A DNA stretch of 64,000 nucleotides from Chryseobacterium sp. (GCA_031286615.1 JAITUA010000007.1:1-64000); one strand, 5' to 3'; counted from the stretch's first letter, positions 9,976 through 19,424 are shown. Program-made: numbers and translations. The notes: generated by a model not told the origin, from the sequence alone.

Positions 9976-9993
9976 AAAATATTTATATCGACT

Positions 9994-11595
9994 ATGAAAA
10001 AACTAAAGTTGTTTTCATTAATAGCATTAAGTTCTACACTTGCATTAACCAGCTGTGGCGGATCAGGAACCAGCAAAGGTGGCGGTACCAAAAAATTTGT
10101 CAGTAAAACAGGTTGGAAACCAAACGAAAAACAAGGTTGGTTTTTTGCAGGAAAGCAACAAAAGCAGAAGGGATGGCCTGGAATGGTATATGTAGAAGGT
10201 GGAACTTTTACAATGGGATTAGTGAAAGATGATGTTATGCACGATTGGAATAACACACCTCGCAGAATGCAGGTAAGTTCATTCTTTATCGGAGAAACAG
10301 AAATTACTAACTACGAATACCGCGAATACCTTACATGGTTGAAGTATGTATTCCCACCAAGTGATCCTAGTTTTAAGGAAATCTATAACGGTGCATTGCC
10401 GGATACCTTATTATGGGACAACAAATTAGCAAGAAACGATTATAATGAAACTTATCTGCGTTCTCCGGAATTTGATTACTATCCGGTAGTAGGTGTTTCA
10501 TGGACTCAGGCAAACAGATACTGTGAGTGGCTGACAGACAGAGCAAATGAAAAAGCTTTGATGCAGTCTGGTATTATTGCCAAAGACTTGTATATCAACG
10601 AATCCAACAACCAGGGAGGGACTGCATTCAACATGGATAAATTCAAATCGAATGATCCGGAAATGCAAGGATATATCAATGAAAAAAGAATGCAGCAAAA
10701 AACTGGTATGAAAACTACAAACCAGAGATTGCTTGCAGCTAACAGAGCTCCAAATTCTGCAATGGTACAGAAGTTCAGACTTCCTACCGAAGTTGAATGG
10801 GAATATGCAGCTCTTGGTATGGCGAAAACCAGAGAATATAACCAATACCTGGGTAAAAAACCTGAAATCGAAAGATTAAGAGGTACCAAAGGAAGAGACA
10901 GAGGAATGTTCCTTGAAAACTTCAAAATGGGTAAAGGTGACTACTCAGGGATCTCAGGATGGAAGAACGATGGTTCTGCACAGACTTCTGACGTAAGAAA
11001 GTATCCATCTAACGACCTTGGTGTATATGGTATGTTCGGAAACGTTTCAGAATGGACTGCCGATGTTTACAGACCAATCATCGATGAGGACTACAGTGAT
11101 TTCAACTATTATAGAGGAAACATGCCTCAGGCTATCGTAAGAAACGGTGACGGAACTTATAAAATGATTGACGAAGGTACTATCAAATATGATACTTTGG
11201 CTGACGGAAGATTAGTTTATAAAGGACTTCCTGGACAATTTGAAAGACAAACTATCGCTGATTACAGAAACTACAGAGATGGTGACAGACAGTCTTCTTT
11301 AGAATATTACAGAGCTTCTGATTCTGCTGCAGGATTCGATATGTATAATGCTCCTAAACAAAGCTTTGTTGTAGATGGAACTGGTAGAGTGAAACTACAA
11401 AAAGATACTAAAGACAGAACTTCAGCAATTTCTAACGAGGTTAGAGTTGTAAAAGGAGGTTCTTGGCAGGACACAGCATATTGGCTAGATCCGGGACAAA
11501 GAAGATATAAAAATCAAAACAGAGCTTATGGTTGGGTAGGATTCCGTGTTGCACAGGATTCAAGAACTATCGATAAGGGTAGAACTAGAAGATAA
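9994..11595 (+). CDS. gldJ: Gliding motility / type IX secretion lipoprotein GldJ
   Basis: GldJ is a lipoprotein needed for gliding and for a stable type IX machine. The frame is open from 9838, but the start at 9994 gives a clean lipoprotein signal (LALTSC, Cys21) and 533 residues, matching the family. The upstream 52 codons are Lys/Leu/Phe-rich intergenic-type sequence. The mature part is a formylglycine-generating-enzyme/SUMF1-like fold: GGTFTMG early, PVVGVSW and KFRLPTEVEWEYAA in the middle, VKGGSW and GFRVAQD at the end. GldJ is not known to oxidise cysteine. Divergent from porU, followed by a strong terminator. Confidence 0.94.
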   Translation: MKKLKLFSLIALSSTLALTSCGGSGTSKGGGTKKFVSKTGWKPNEKQGWFFAGKQQKQKGWPGMVYVEGGTFTMGLVKDDVMHDWNNTPRRMQVSSFFIGETEITNYEYREYLTWLKYVFPPSDPSFKEIYNGALPDTLLWDNKLARNDYNETYLRSPEFDYYPVVGVSWTQANRYCEWLTDRANEKALMQSGIIAKDLYINESNNQGGTAFNMDKFKSNDPEMQGYINEKRMQQKTGMKTTNQRLLAANRAPNSAMVQKFRLPTEVEWEYAALGMAKTREYNQYLGKKPEIERLRGTKGRDRGMFLENFKMGKGDYSGISGWKNDGSAQTSDVRKYPSNDLGVYGMFGNVSEWTADVYRPIIDEDYSDFNYYRGNMPQAIVRNGDGTYKMIDEGTIKYDTLADGRLVYKGLPGQFERQTIADYRNYRDGDRQSSLEYYRASDSAAGFDMYNAPKQSFVVDGTGRVKLQKDTKDRTSAISNEVRVVKGGSWQDTAYWLDPGQRRYKNQNRAYGWVGFRVAQDSRTIDKGRTRR

Positions 11596-11616
11596 TATTT
11601 ATCAAAAAATACTTAT

Positions 11617-11648
11617 AAAAAACCTTCCGAACTTTCGGAAGGTTTTTT
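11617..11648 (+). terminator. Intrinsic terminator after gldJ
   Basis: Arms AACCTTCCGA and TCGGAAGGTT with a short ACTT loop, preceded by A and followed by a run of T. Confidence 0.92.
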
Positions 11649-11748
11649 TATTTTTGGCTCATGAAATCGCGTTGGTTAAAAAGTCTGAAATACTCATATA
11701 GATTTAGCGATTGCATGTGACCTTTTTTAAAAATATATATATTTCCAC

Positions 11749-13020
11749 ATGAATATAGAACAGTTTTATCCTTTATTTCTGCAGGCCTCAAAAGTGACTA
11801 TTGATAGCAGAAAAATAGCAGAGAATGATATTTTCTTTGCCTTTTCCGGTGAAAATTTCAATGCCGCTACATTAGCAGAAAAAGCCATAGATGATGGGGC
11901 TTTGGCAGTAATTGTTGAGCTTCCGGAATTTGAAAACAGAGATAAAAATATTTTCTATGTTCCGTCTACCCTTGAGTTTTTACAGCAGTTATCTATTCAT
12001 CACAGAAGCAAACTTACCATTCCTTTTATCGGGCTTACAGGAAGTAATGGAAAGACTACAACCAAAGAATTGATTCATGCTGTCCTTTCAGAAAAATATA
12101 ACGTACAGTATACATTTGGAAACCTGAATAACCACATCGGAGTTCCTTTGACAATTCTTTCCATTAAGCCGGAACATGAAATGGCTGTGATTGAAATGGG
12201 AGCTAATCATCAGAAAGAAATTGAATTCCTGTGTACCATTGCTCAACCTGATTTCGGTTATATCACCAATTTTGGGAAGGCCCATTTAGAAGGATTCGGT
12301 GGATTTGAAGGAGTGATTAAAGGAAAATCTGAGCTTTATGATTATCTTAAAAACAATAACAAAACTATTCTTGTTAACGAAAATGATCCTATCCAAGCCG
12401 ATAAAACTGAAAACTATTCACCTAAAATTACTTTTGGAAAAGAGATATCTGATTACAATTTTGAATCTTTTTCTGCAGAACATTTTGTAGGATTGACTTA
12501 TCAGGGCGTAAAAGCGGTTTCAAAACTGACAGGGGAATATAATTTTACTAATCTTTGTGCGGCGGCAAGCCTGGGACTTCATTTCGGGATCAGTTTTGAA
12601 AAAATAAAACATGCCCTGGAATTGTATACACCTACCAATATGAGATCACAGGTTGTGAAAAAAGAGGGTAGGACTTTAGTGCTGGATACCTATAATGCCA
12701 ACCCCAGCTCAATGACCGCTTCTTTAAATAATTTTATCAGTTTTGAAGGTAGTAAAACCATTATTATCGGAGACATGCTGGAATTGGGTGATGAGAGTGA
12801 GAAAGAACATCAGAACATCTTAAAACTGGCTCAGGATCTTAATTTCAATGAAATTATTACGGTAGGAAAACATTTTAAAGACGTTAATTCTTCAGAGCTT
12901 GCTTTTGAAAATACAGCCGTCTTAATAGAGTATTTAAAACAGAACAAAATTCAGTCTGAAAATATATTGTTGAAAGGTTCCAGAGGAATTGCTCTGGAGA
13001 AACTAATCGACTTTGTGTAA
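11749..13020 (+). CDS. murF: UDP-MurNAc-tripeptide--D-alanyl-D-alanine ligase MurF
   Basis: ATP-dependent cytoplasmic Mur ligase that adds D-Ala-D-Ala to the peptidoglycan precursor. The 423-residue length is normal. The P-loop GSNGKTT is at 98-104. EMGANHQKEI (about 149-158) and DTYNANPSSM (about 308-317) are the usual central and ADP-side Mur ligase motifs. It stands alone, not in a dcw cluster, between two terminators. No close promoter box is obvious; the leader is AT-rich. Confidence 0.95.
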   Translation: MNIEQFYPLFLQASKVTIDSRKIAENDIFFAFSGENFNAATLAEKAIDDGALAVIVELPEFENRDKNIFYVPSTLEFLQQLSIHHRSKLTIPFIGLTGSNGKTTTKELIHAVLSEKYNVQYTFGNLNNHIGVPLTILSIKPEHEMAVIEMGANHQKEIEFLCTIAQPDFGYITNFGKAHLEGFGGFEGVIKGKSELYDYLKNNNKTILVNENDPIQADKTENYSPKITFGKEISDYNFESFSAEHFVGLTYQGVKAVSKLTGEYNFTNLCAAASLGLHFGISFEKIKHALELYTPTNMRSQVVKKEGRTLVLDTYNANPSSMTASLNNFISFEGSKTIIIGDMLELGDESEKEHQNILKLAQDLNFNEIITVGKHFKDVNSSELAFENTAVLIEYLKQNKIQSENILLKGSRGIALEKLIDFV

Positions 13021-13033
13021 TATAAAATGAAAA

Positions 13034-13080
13034 AAGGAGGTTGAAAGTTGTTGAATAATAACTTCCAGCCTCCTTCTTTT
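13034..13080. terminator. Terminator between murF and the Nudix gene
   Basis: Stem AAGGAGG-TTG-AAGTT pairs with AACTT-CAG-CCTCCTT with one mismatch and one G-T pair, followed on the + strand by CTTTTT. It could serve both convergent genes, but the minus-strand tract is weaker. Confidence 0.7.
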
Positions 13081-13094
13081 TAAGCTTCCCGCCT

Positions 13095-13712
13095 TTAAGC
13101 CTTCAGCTTCTTCATATCCCAGAATTCCTGTACAATCAGGATAATATTTTTAAAGGTACTTGGAAAAACTTCTTGCTCAATTTCTGATGTCGTTTTCCAG
13201 GCTACCTCAGTAATGCCTTCTTCTATTTGTGGTTTAGAAGTATCCTCTCCGTCAAAGTTCATTTCAAACCAATGGGTACATTTAAGGATTTTCTCTCCGT
13301 TTCTTTCTATATAGATATGGTAGGTGGTATTGATGAATTTTACGAGCTCTACATCACTCAGACCGGTTTCTTCTTCTATTTCCCGTACCGCAGACTCTTC
13401 TCTGGATTCTCCTTTTTCCATCTTACCCTTCGGAAGGTCCCATTTGCCCAGTCTTTTAATAAAGAGGATTTTACCTTCAGGATTATTTACCAGACCTCCT
13501 GCTGCTTCTATAATTCTGAAAAGCTTTTGGAATTCCTGCCAAATTTCATCCAGATTCTCTCCATATACATTAAGTTCCTGCACAGAAGTATTCTCCAGAA
13601 GATCCAAAGCGATCTCTAAAGTTGTGAAACTTTCATACCTAAGCTCTTTTTCAAGATTTTCAGGATATTTAGACACTAATAGCTTTTTTTCGTTGACAAA
13701 AACTTTATACAT
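13095..13712 (-). CDS. Nudix hydrolase
   Basis: Hydrolyses a nucleoside diphosphate linked to another group; the substrate is unknown. A complete Nudix box is at 96-118: G96, E102, then REIEEETGL at 110-118, matching GX5EX7REUXEEXGU. Residues 1-65 form an N-terminal extension before the Nudix fold (205 residues in total). The upstream sequence holds no clear -7 box. The ATG at 13712 is the only reasonable start. Confidence 0.88.
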   Translation of the reverse strand: MYKVFVNEKKLLVSKYPENLEKELRYESFTTLEIALDLLENTSVQELNVYGENLDEIWQEFQKLFRIIEAAGGLVNNPEGKILFIKRLGKWDLPKGKMEKGESREESAVREIEEETGLSDVELVKFINTTYHIYIERNGEKILKCTHWFEMNFDGEDTSKPQIEEGITEVAWKTTSEIEQEVFPSTFKNIILIVQEFWDMKKLKA

Positions 13713-14215
13713 TTTATGGGAAATTAATTATGACTGAAAATCAAATAGTTATTTTTTTAAACATTAAAAACCAGAGTTTTTACTATTTTTTACTACAATC
13801 ACTCACAAATATATAAAATTGTCGTAAAAACTAACGATTAAATGTGGGCTTATTTATCTGTCTGCATCTAAGTGAGAAGGAAAAATATACTCTTTATTTA
13901 TTTGAAATATGAAGGTCAGAAAACATTTAAAAAAAATAAATAAGGGAATTTCCAGACATGAGATTATATTTTAAAAGTATGTTTTAAGCAGCGTATCTTT
14001 GTAGATTTTTTTTAATTTTGCTAGAGTAGTAAACGTATAGATGTAGGTTTCATCAGATTTATAAGCGTAAAATTACTTCACATTTTATAACTCCAGATAT
14101 TTTATGATCATAAAATTATGTAGTAAATAAAATATTGAGTATTAGTTTGAAGTATTTATGCATAAAAACTTTATACATTTGTAAGAGTTAAGAATTTAAT
14201 TATAAAAAATAAAAA
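13713..14215. promoter_or_regulatory. 503-bp gene-free regulatory region with 18-bp palindrome
   Basis: No frame of note. It holds a perfect 18-bp palindrome ATTTTATGATCATAAAAT at 14099-14116. A perfect TAnnTTTG box (TACATTTG, 14174-14181) lies 34 bases before the SRPBCC start, with TTTG 24 bases upstream (14146-14149). A second TATCTTTG box is at 13994-14001. The palindrome sits about 75 bases upstream of the predicted start of transcription, a plausible regulator site. The rest is AT-rich sequence in which I see nothing. Confidence 0.5.
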
Positions 14216-14605
14216 ATGAATTTAGAAGGACGAAAGATTATTGTCAATAAATCATCTAAAGAACTTACCGAGTTGCTGAAATCACCTGAAAATTACAAAG
14301 ATTTTATGCCGGATGGTCTTCAAAAATTTGAAACAAGAGATAACGGATTTAAATTTGGATTACAGGGAATGCCGGAAATCGCGTTAAAAATAGATGAAGT
14401 GGATGACCAAAAAGCTGTTTTAAGATCTGCAAGTTCAAGTTTAGACTTTACCTTAACAGCAACTTTAAACCCAATTAATGATAACCAGACTGAAGTTCAG
14501 ATGTTATTTGAAGGGAAATTCAACCCATTTATCAAAATGATGGTAGAAAAGCCATTACAGAACTTTATCAATACGCTTACCGATAAAATCGAAGCCTATA
14601 AATAA
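14216..14605 (+). CDS. SRPBCC-family protein
   Basis: A 129-residue cytoplasmic protein with no signal peptide and the START/SRPBCC-type pattern: N-terminal strand (EGRKIIVNKSSKEL), helix LLKSPENYKDFMP, alternating strands, and a long C-terminal amphipathic helix (MMVEKPLQNFINTLTDKIEA). Such folds bind hydrophobic ligands or act as chaperones, and the ligand is unknown. Transcribed alone from the TACATTTG box at 14174 and ended by the hairpin at 14609-14637. Confidence 0.7.
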   Translation: MNLEGRKIIVNKSSKELTELLKSPENYKDFMPDGLQKFETRDNGFKFGLQGMPEIALKIDEVDDQKAVLRSASSSLDFTLTATLNPINDNQTEVQMLFEGKFNPFIKMMVEKPLQNFINTLTDKIEAYK

Positions 14606-14608
14606 TAA

Positions 14609-14637
14609 AAAAAACCTTCATTTTTGAAGGTTTTTTT
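14609..14637. terminator. Terminator after the SRPBCC gene
   Basis: Stem AAAACCTTCA/TGAAGGTTTT with a T tract on the + strand and A tract before it. It could also serve the convergent anmK. Confidence 0.9.
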
Positions 14638-14656
14638 ATTTTGAGGTGAAATTTTT

Positions 14657-15700
14657 TTATACTATGACTCCTGAACAATGGTCATGGGAACTTCCTGTAG
14701 CGGAAGAAAGTACATTTACTTCATTATTTATTTTTAAGACTCCCATAAAAGCAAAGATCAGGGCTTCTTTATAATCGATGATTTCTTTTTTAGGGATAAT
14801 TACTTCAGCTTGTGTTTTTGATCTTATTTTTTCGATTAAAAATGAGTTGTAAGCTCCTCCTCCGGTAATAAGGATGTCTTTTATATTATTTGCATTGATA
14901 ACATCGGCGATCTGCTGTGCGCTATGTTCCGTAAAAGTGGCAAGAGCATCTAAGATTTCAATATTTTTAAGGGCTGGAAATATATACTCATGACACCATT
15001 CAATTCCCAAAGATTTTGGGTGTGAATGCTGGTAAAAATCTAAAGCATTAAGATCATTCAGTAATATTTCATTTATTTCTCCTTTTTGAGCCAGTTCTCC
15101 GTTTTCATCAAAACTTTTATTGATTTGTTGGGCTAAATGATTCAAAACAATGTTGACCGGAGCAATATCAAAAGCGATTCTTTTTCCGTTTGAATGTAAA
15201 GAAATATTAGAAAATCCGCCAAGGTTTAAACAGGCGCTGTACTCTGAAAAAAGTAATTCATCACCTATTGGAACAAGTGGGGCTCCGTTTCCATTCATCA
15301 GTACATCCTGACTTCTGAAATCATAGACAACGGGTAATCCTGTTTCCAGCTTGATCGCTCTGCCGTCTCCTATCTGAAGAGTAAATTTTCGCTTAGGCTG
15401 ATGAAAAATTGTATGGCCATGAGAGGCAATCAAGCTGATATTCTCCAATTGATGCTTGTGAATAAATTCTTTCACTTGCTGTCCAAGGTAAAAACCATAT
15501 TCTGAATTCAGTTCCAGTAAATCTTCAGCAGAAAGATGAATAGAGCTTCTAAGTTTATTTTCCCAATCTTCAGAATAGGGGATTGTCTCGGCTTTCAGGA
15601 TCTGGAAAGTCCATTTGTCCTGTTTTTCAAATTCAGCAAGACAGATATCCAAACCGTCCAGACTTGTCCCGGACATCAGTCCAATAGCCAGAGCTTTCAT
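14657..15700 (-). CDS. anmK: Anhydro-N-acetylmuramic acid kinase AnmK
   Basis: Hydrolyses and phosphorylates 1,6-anhydro-MurNAc to MurNAc-6-phosphate in cell-wall recycling. The start at 15700 places the family signature GLMSGTSLDGLD at residues 7-18 and gives 347 residues. The longer frame to 15787 would add 29 residues reading back into lptC. Near the end, ITGGGAYN is the typical second phosphate-binding loop. It lies 10 bases after lptC on the same strand, so the OMP-lptC-anmK trio probably forms an operon. Confidence 0.93.
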   Translation of the reverse strand: MKALAIGLMSGTSLDGLDICLAEFEKQDKWTFQILKAETIPYSEDWENKLRSSIHLSAEDLLELNSEYGFYLGQQVKEFIHKHQLENISLIASHGHTIFHQPKRKFTLQIGDGRAIKLETGLPVVYDFRSQDVLMNGNGAPLVPIGDELLFSEYSACLNLGGFSNISLHSNGKRIAFDIAPVNIVLNHLAQQINKSFDENGELAQKGEINEILLNDLNALDFYQHSHPKSLGIEWCHEYIFPALKNIEILDALATFTEHSAQQIADVINANNIKDILITGGGAYNSFLIEKIRSKTQAEVIIPKKEIIDYKEALIFAFMGVLKINNEVNVLSSATGSSHDHCSGVIV

Positions 15701-15710
15701 TATTTTTGGA

Positions 15711-16301
15711 TTATTTTTTATTCTCAGAAATTCTCTTTGAACTGAAATCTCCTGAGTTGTTATAGAAAGTATATTCAGAAAAGTCATCCTTTGCTGTCAT
15801 TCCATTGGCACCTATCAGCGTAGAGCCGTCTTCCATGGTGACATATACTGTATCTTTGGTATAGATTCTGTTTTTTCTTTGATCCCAGTAAATACTCTGC
15901 ATAGCAAATCTCTGCCCTTCATTGGTTTTTATCCTAACATCACCTTTGGCCTCGTAAAATTTCTTGTAATCATAAAACTTGGCATATTTTGCTTTAATAG
16001 TACCCGGAACCTTAGGTTTTTTTTTATCAAAAAACTCAATATCAATTCCTTTTCTTGCTACGGTATAAGGGCTGTCTATCAGTTCGTACTTTTCAATGAT
16101 GGGTGCTTTGGCTTTCATTGTGATGAAGCCGGAGTCACGCTGTATAATATTGGCATTGTTGATGATCTGTGAAGGGAAATTTTTGCTTTGACTGCCATTT
16201 CTTTTGGTAAGATCTTCTTCACAGGATGTCAATATAAAAAATATAGCACAACTAAAAAGGCATGCTATATTTTTATATGATATTTTTTTTGAAAAATTCA
16301 T
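15711..16301 (-). CDS. lptC: LPS export protein LptC, lipoprotein form
   Basis: Periplasmic bridge protein that passes LPS from LptBFG to LptA. The start at 16301 gives 196 residues with a lipobox ILTSC (Cys27). The longer frame to 16340 would run into the upstream gene. The body is an OstA/LptC jellyroll: repeated short strands with GTIKAKYAKFYDYKK, YEAKGDVRI and KDTVYVT motifs. Bacteroidota LptC is often a lipoprotein instead of a TM protein, as here. One base separates it from the preceding barrel gene, implying translational coupling. Confidence 0.85.
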   Translation of the reverse strand: MNFSKKISYKNIACLFSCAIFFILTSCEEDLTKRNGSQSKNFPSQIINNANIIQRDSGFITMKAKAPIIEKYELIDSPYTVARKGIDIEFFDKKKPKVPGTIKAKYAKFYDYKKFYEAKGDVRIKTNEGQRFAMQSIYWDQRKNRIYTKDTVYVTMEDGSTLIGANGMTAKDDFSEYTFYNNSGDFSSKRISENKK

Positions 16302-16302
16302 T

Positions 16303-17610
16303 CTAGTTATAAAGAGTCTTTCTGAACCATTTATCAGCAAAATTAAAGCCGATTTTCAGGTTGACGAAATTCTGGTTGATCAGGTTGTTTTTAAGAGTTC
16401 CTCTTTTACCTACTTCCAGTCCTATTTCAAGACCACTCATTCTTGTGATACTACTTGTTTTGAATGGAAGCATTACCCCGGCAGAAATACCGAATTTGTT
16501 GATGCTTGTTCCTTCCAGTTTAAGATTTCCTCTCTCATAGAAAGCTCCATATCTGTAGATTACCCTTGAGAAGTAGCTTCTGAAGTTGTTATAGTTAGGT
16601 AGGTACCATCCACCCGCAGAAACTCTGTACGTATCCTGGAAATCGAAAGTTTTACCAAAATAAGAGATGTCTTCTCCTTTTTTATAATCCACCTGTCCTG
16701 ATAAGAACCAATGGTTTTCACTTCCATATCCCACCCCTACGGATGCCTGTAATGGAAGAAGGTTTTTAGATTTTGTTTCCTGTTGGTCTATGATTGTTTC
16801 ATACACCTTATTGGTTTCCTGAACATCAGAATATCTGTAAGTACTGTTGATGTATTCAGTAGTCATATTACTGGTGTTACCAAAAGTAGCAGTAGCTCCT
16901 ACTGTGAATTTCTTATCAGTACGGGTATTTAAAGTCTGGTAGCTTGTACCAAGCGTAAAGTTAAAGTTTCTGACTCTGTTTTTAGTTTGATAACCATTAA
17001 TATATTCACCAGCATAACTGCCTGTAGCAGGGTTGTACGCACGGAATTCATTAAGGTCATTAAGGTCTCCAAAATAAAGGTTAGCTCTTGCTCCTACAGA
17101 AAGTTCCTGATTAATTTTATAAGAAACAGCAACCTGTGCAGCATTTAATGTTCCACTTCCCTTAAAGTTATTTTTATACATTGGAGTTCCATCTGCCGCA
17201 AATTGTTCATTTACGATATCGTAACTTTTAGAACTGTATGGCTGATAAGAGATCCCCATTTTCACTTTTGAAGATAATGGAAATGCAAGTGAAATATTAG
17301 AAAGGTACGTAGAATGCTTTGTAGATTTCATATCGTTATAGTTCGATTTGAAATAATTGTTTTCATTGGTAGCCTCCAGTCTGATACTCGTAAGTTCAAA
17401 GTTGGCGTTGTTTGCCGGGTTGGCAAAATTGAAACTACTAGTGAAATCACTTATAAAAGCAGTTGATATACCTCCCATAGAAGTAGTCTCGATCGTATTA
17501 TCATATTTCACATCTCCAATTCCATAGGTTGCATAAGGTGAGTTGCTTAGACTCTGTGCATTCAGAAAATATCCAACTGATATGAATGATACTACAAAGA
17601 TTTTTTTCAT
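16303..17610 (-). CDS. Putative outer-membrane beta-barrel protein
   Basis: A 435-residue protein with a signal peptide ending FLNAQ (about residue 19). Its N-terminus recalls FadL/PorV-like barrels (SPYATYGIGD, then TTSMGGIS), followed by many alternating aromatic barrel strands and a final strand FADKWFRKTLYN. No catalytic motif is seen. Coupling to lptC suggests an envelope-biogenesis link, but that is inference. Its exact family is not recognised. Confidence 0.7.
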   Translation of the reverse strand: MKKIFVVSFISVGYFLNAQSLSNSPYATYGIGDVKYDNTIETTSMGGISTAFISDFTSSFNFANPANNANFELTSIRLEATNENNYFKSNYNDMKSTKHSTYLSNISLAFPLSSKVKMGISYQPYSSKSYDIVNEQFAADGTPMYKNNFKGSGTLNAAQVAVSYKINQELSVGARANLYFGDLNDLNEFRAYNPATGSYAGEYINGYQTKNRVRNFNFTLGTSYQTLNTRTDKKFTVGATATFGNTSNMTTEYINSTYRYSDVQETNKVYETIIDQQETKSKNLLPLQASVGVGYGSENHWFLSGQVDYKKGEDISYFGKTFDFQDTYRVSAGGWYLPNYNNFRSYFSRVIYRYGAFYERGNLKLEGTSINKFGISAGVMLPFKTSSITRMSGLEIGLEVGKRGTLKNNLINQNFVNLKIGFNFADKWFRKTLYN

Positions 17611-17748
17611 TCTTTATTTTTAAAACAATGCGCAAATATCTTAAATATTAATGAATTGTAAAAATTATATGTGGTTAAAGTTTGTTAAGGGCCTTTCTTT
17701 CAAAGAAAAATGCAAATTTTCATCAGTTAAAATATCAATTCTGTTATA

Positions 17749-17779
17749 TAAAAAAGACTGTCCAATATAGAACAGCCTT
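17749..17779 (-). terminator. Terminator of the aldehyde dehydrogenase gene
   Basis: Read on the minus strand: AAGGCTGT, a 9-base loop, ACAGTCTT (one G-U pair), then TTTTT. Lies about 30 bases beyond the stop of the gene at 17808. Confidence 0.8.
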
Positions 17780-17807
17780 AGTTTATACAATATATTATTG
17801 CTATTGT

Positions 17808-19127
17808 TTATTTTACCTGAAGTACAGATCGGCTGTGGCTAAAACTTTCAAAGCTGAATTTCCCATGGTATTTTCCCATTCCTGAAGTTCCCACACCTCC
17901 AAAAGGTAAGTAATGAGAACCTACATGGATGATCGTACTGTTGATCTCCGCATCTCCGCTTGTGGTATGATGTAAAACGTTGTCTGCAAATTCCTGATTT
18001 TCTGTGAAAACATAGAGTGCCAGGGGTTTCGGACGGTTGTTTATTTCTTCCAATGCCTCATTAATATCACTATATGTCATAATAGGAAGGATAGGACCGA
18101 AGATTTCCTGCTGCATTACCTGATCGTTCCAGGTGATATTGTCCATTAAAGTAGCTTCAAAATGATGGGTTTCCAGATCATAGCTTCCTCCATAGATTAC
18201 TTTTTCAGGAGCTGCTTCCAGATAACCTGCCAGGTGTTTAACCTGATTTTGGCTTACAATTTTCCCGATTTTTCCTAATGACTGACCTTCATAAGTAGTA
18301 TTTAAATGAGCTTTAAACTTCTCAATAAATGCATCCTTTATAGATTCGTGGATATAAATATAGTCCGGAGCAACACAGGTTTGGCCACAATTAATCCACT
18401 TCCCGTAAGATATTCTTGCTACCGCCTTATCTAGATCTGCATCTTTATGAACAATCGTCGGTGATTTTCCTCCAAGTTCCAATGCCAGAGGAATTAATTG
18501 CTCCGCGGCTGCTTTCATCACAATTTTTCCAACATTCGGACTTCCGGTAAAGAATATATAATCAAAAGGAAGGCTTAATAGCAGAGTATTCTCTTCAATA
18601 GCTCCCTGAATAACCGCTACATAAGATTCATCGAAAGATTCTTTTATAATATCTTCAAGAACCTGGGCAACATGTGGTGTATTTTCAGAAGGTTTTAGAA
18701 TCGCTGTATTTCCGGCAACCAAAGCTCCGATAAGCGGACTGAATGTAAGCTGCACAGGATAGTTAAAAGGACCAATAATATAGGTAACACCATAAGGTTC
18801 ATACATTACTTTGCTTATCACTTCTGCTCCTGATGGATGTGGTTTTGAAGGGACGGGAGTAGGTTTTGCCCACTCATCAATATTTTCCAGAAAATAATCC
18901 AGTTCACTGATAACTATTTGAATTTCTACATACTCAGCTTCCTTTCTGCTTTTTCCCAAATCAATAGATAAGGCTTCGCAAAGATCATCCGTATGTTTTA
19001 AAAAAACTTCACGAAACTTTCTTAATTGAGCTTTTCTGAATTCAATATCTTTTGTCTGATTGGTTTTGAAAAAGGCTTTCTGCTGTTGAAATATTCCTTT
19101 GATTTTTTGTTCCAGGTTTGTATCCAT
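17808..19127 (-). CDS. NAD(P)+-dependent aldehyde dehydrogenase, class 3-like
   Basis: Oxidises aldehydes to acids in the cytosol. At 439 residues it has the short class 3 (ALDH3/fatty-aldehyde) form. General base Glu217 lies in LELGGKSP and nucleophile Cys251 in NCGQTCVAP. The cofactor loop GSPNVG is at 195-200, and the C-terminal PFGGVGTSGMGKYHG element is intact. It has its own terminator and no operon partner. Substrate range is not predictable from sequence. Confidence 0.9.
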   Translation of the reverse strand: MDTNLEQKIKGIFQQQKAFFKTNQTKDIEFRKAQLRKFREVFLKHTDDLCEALSIDLGKSRKEAEYVEIQIVISELDYFLENIDEWAKPTPVPSKPHPSGAEVISKVMYEPYGVTYIIGPFNYPVQLTFSPLIGALVAGNTAILKPSENTPHVAQVLEDIIKESFDESYVAVIQGAIEENTLLLSLPFDYIFFTGSPNVGKIVMKAAAEQLIPLALELGGKSPTIVHKDADLDKAVARISYGKWINCGQTCVAPDYIYIHESIKDAFIEKFKAHLNTTYEGQSLGKIGKIVSQNQVKHLAGYLEAAPEKVIYGGSYDLETHHFEATLMDNITWNDQVMQQEIFGPILPIMTYSDINEALEEINNRPKPLALYVFTENQEFADNVLHHTTSGDAEINSTIIHVGSHYLPFGGVGTSGMGKYHGKFSFESFSHSRSVLQVK

Positions 19128-19313
19128 TGGTGTATGATTTTTTACTATTTGAAAATGGTGTGAAGTCGTAATGAATTTACGAAAAATTTCACGGTGTAAA
19201 TTTATTGTTTAAAATTAAATTGTGTAAAATTTAATTTTAAGTTTATTCTAATCTTATTATTGATATTTCCTATAATATAATAGAACACATTTGTTTTTAA
19301 ACTTTTATTTTGA

Positions 19314-19424
19314 ACCATTAAGATTGTAAAGGTGTTAAGAATATTAAGATAAGCTTCGCTTTAAGCTTAAAATCAGAATGATTGATCTTAATTATTCTTT
19401 ATTTCTTCAATCCTTCTTAATGGT
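19314..19424. repeat. Small element with 10-bp terminal inverted repeats
   Basis: Perfect ends ACCATTAAGA (19314-19323) and TCTTAATGGT (19415-19424) enclose about 91 bp rich in TTAAG words, including an AAGCTTCGCTTTAAGCTT near-palindrome. The size and ends resemble a miniature repeat element. No target duplication is evident, and this is the only copy in the window. Confidence 0.5.

Noticed and set aside
9838-9993. 52-codon N-terminal extension of gldJ
   Set aside because: It has intergenic composition, covers the probable promoter, and would bury the lipoprotein signal peptide.
9994-11595. Formylglycine-generating (sulfatase-activating) enzyme
   Set aside because: The SUMF1-like fold is present, but the lipobox, size and position opposite porU identify GldJ.
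13713-14215. A degraded pyrE-type gene in the long gap
   Set aside because: No frame or motif of a phosphoribosyltransferase is readable on either strand.
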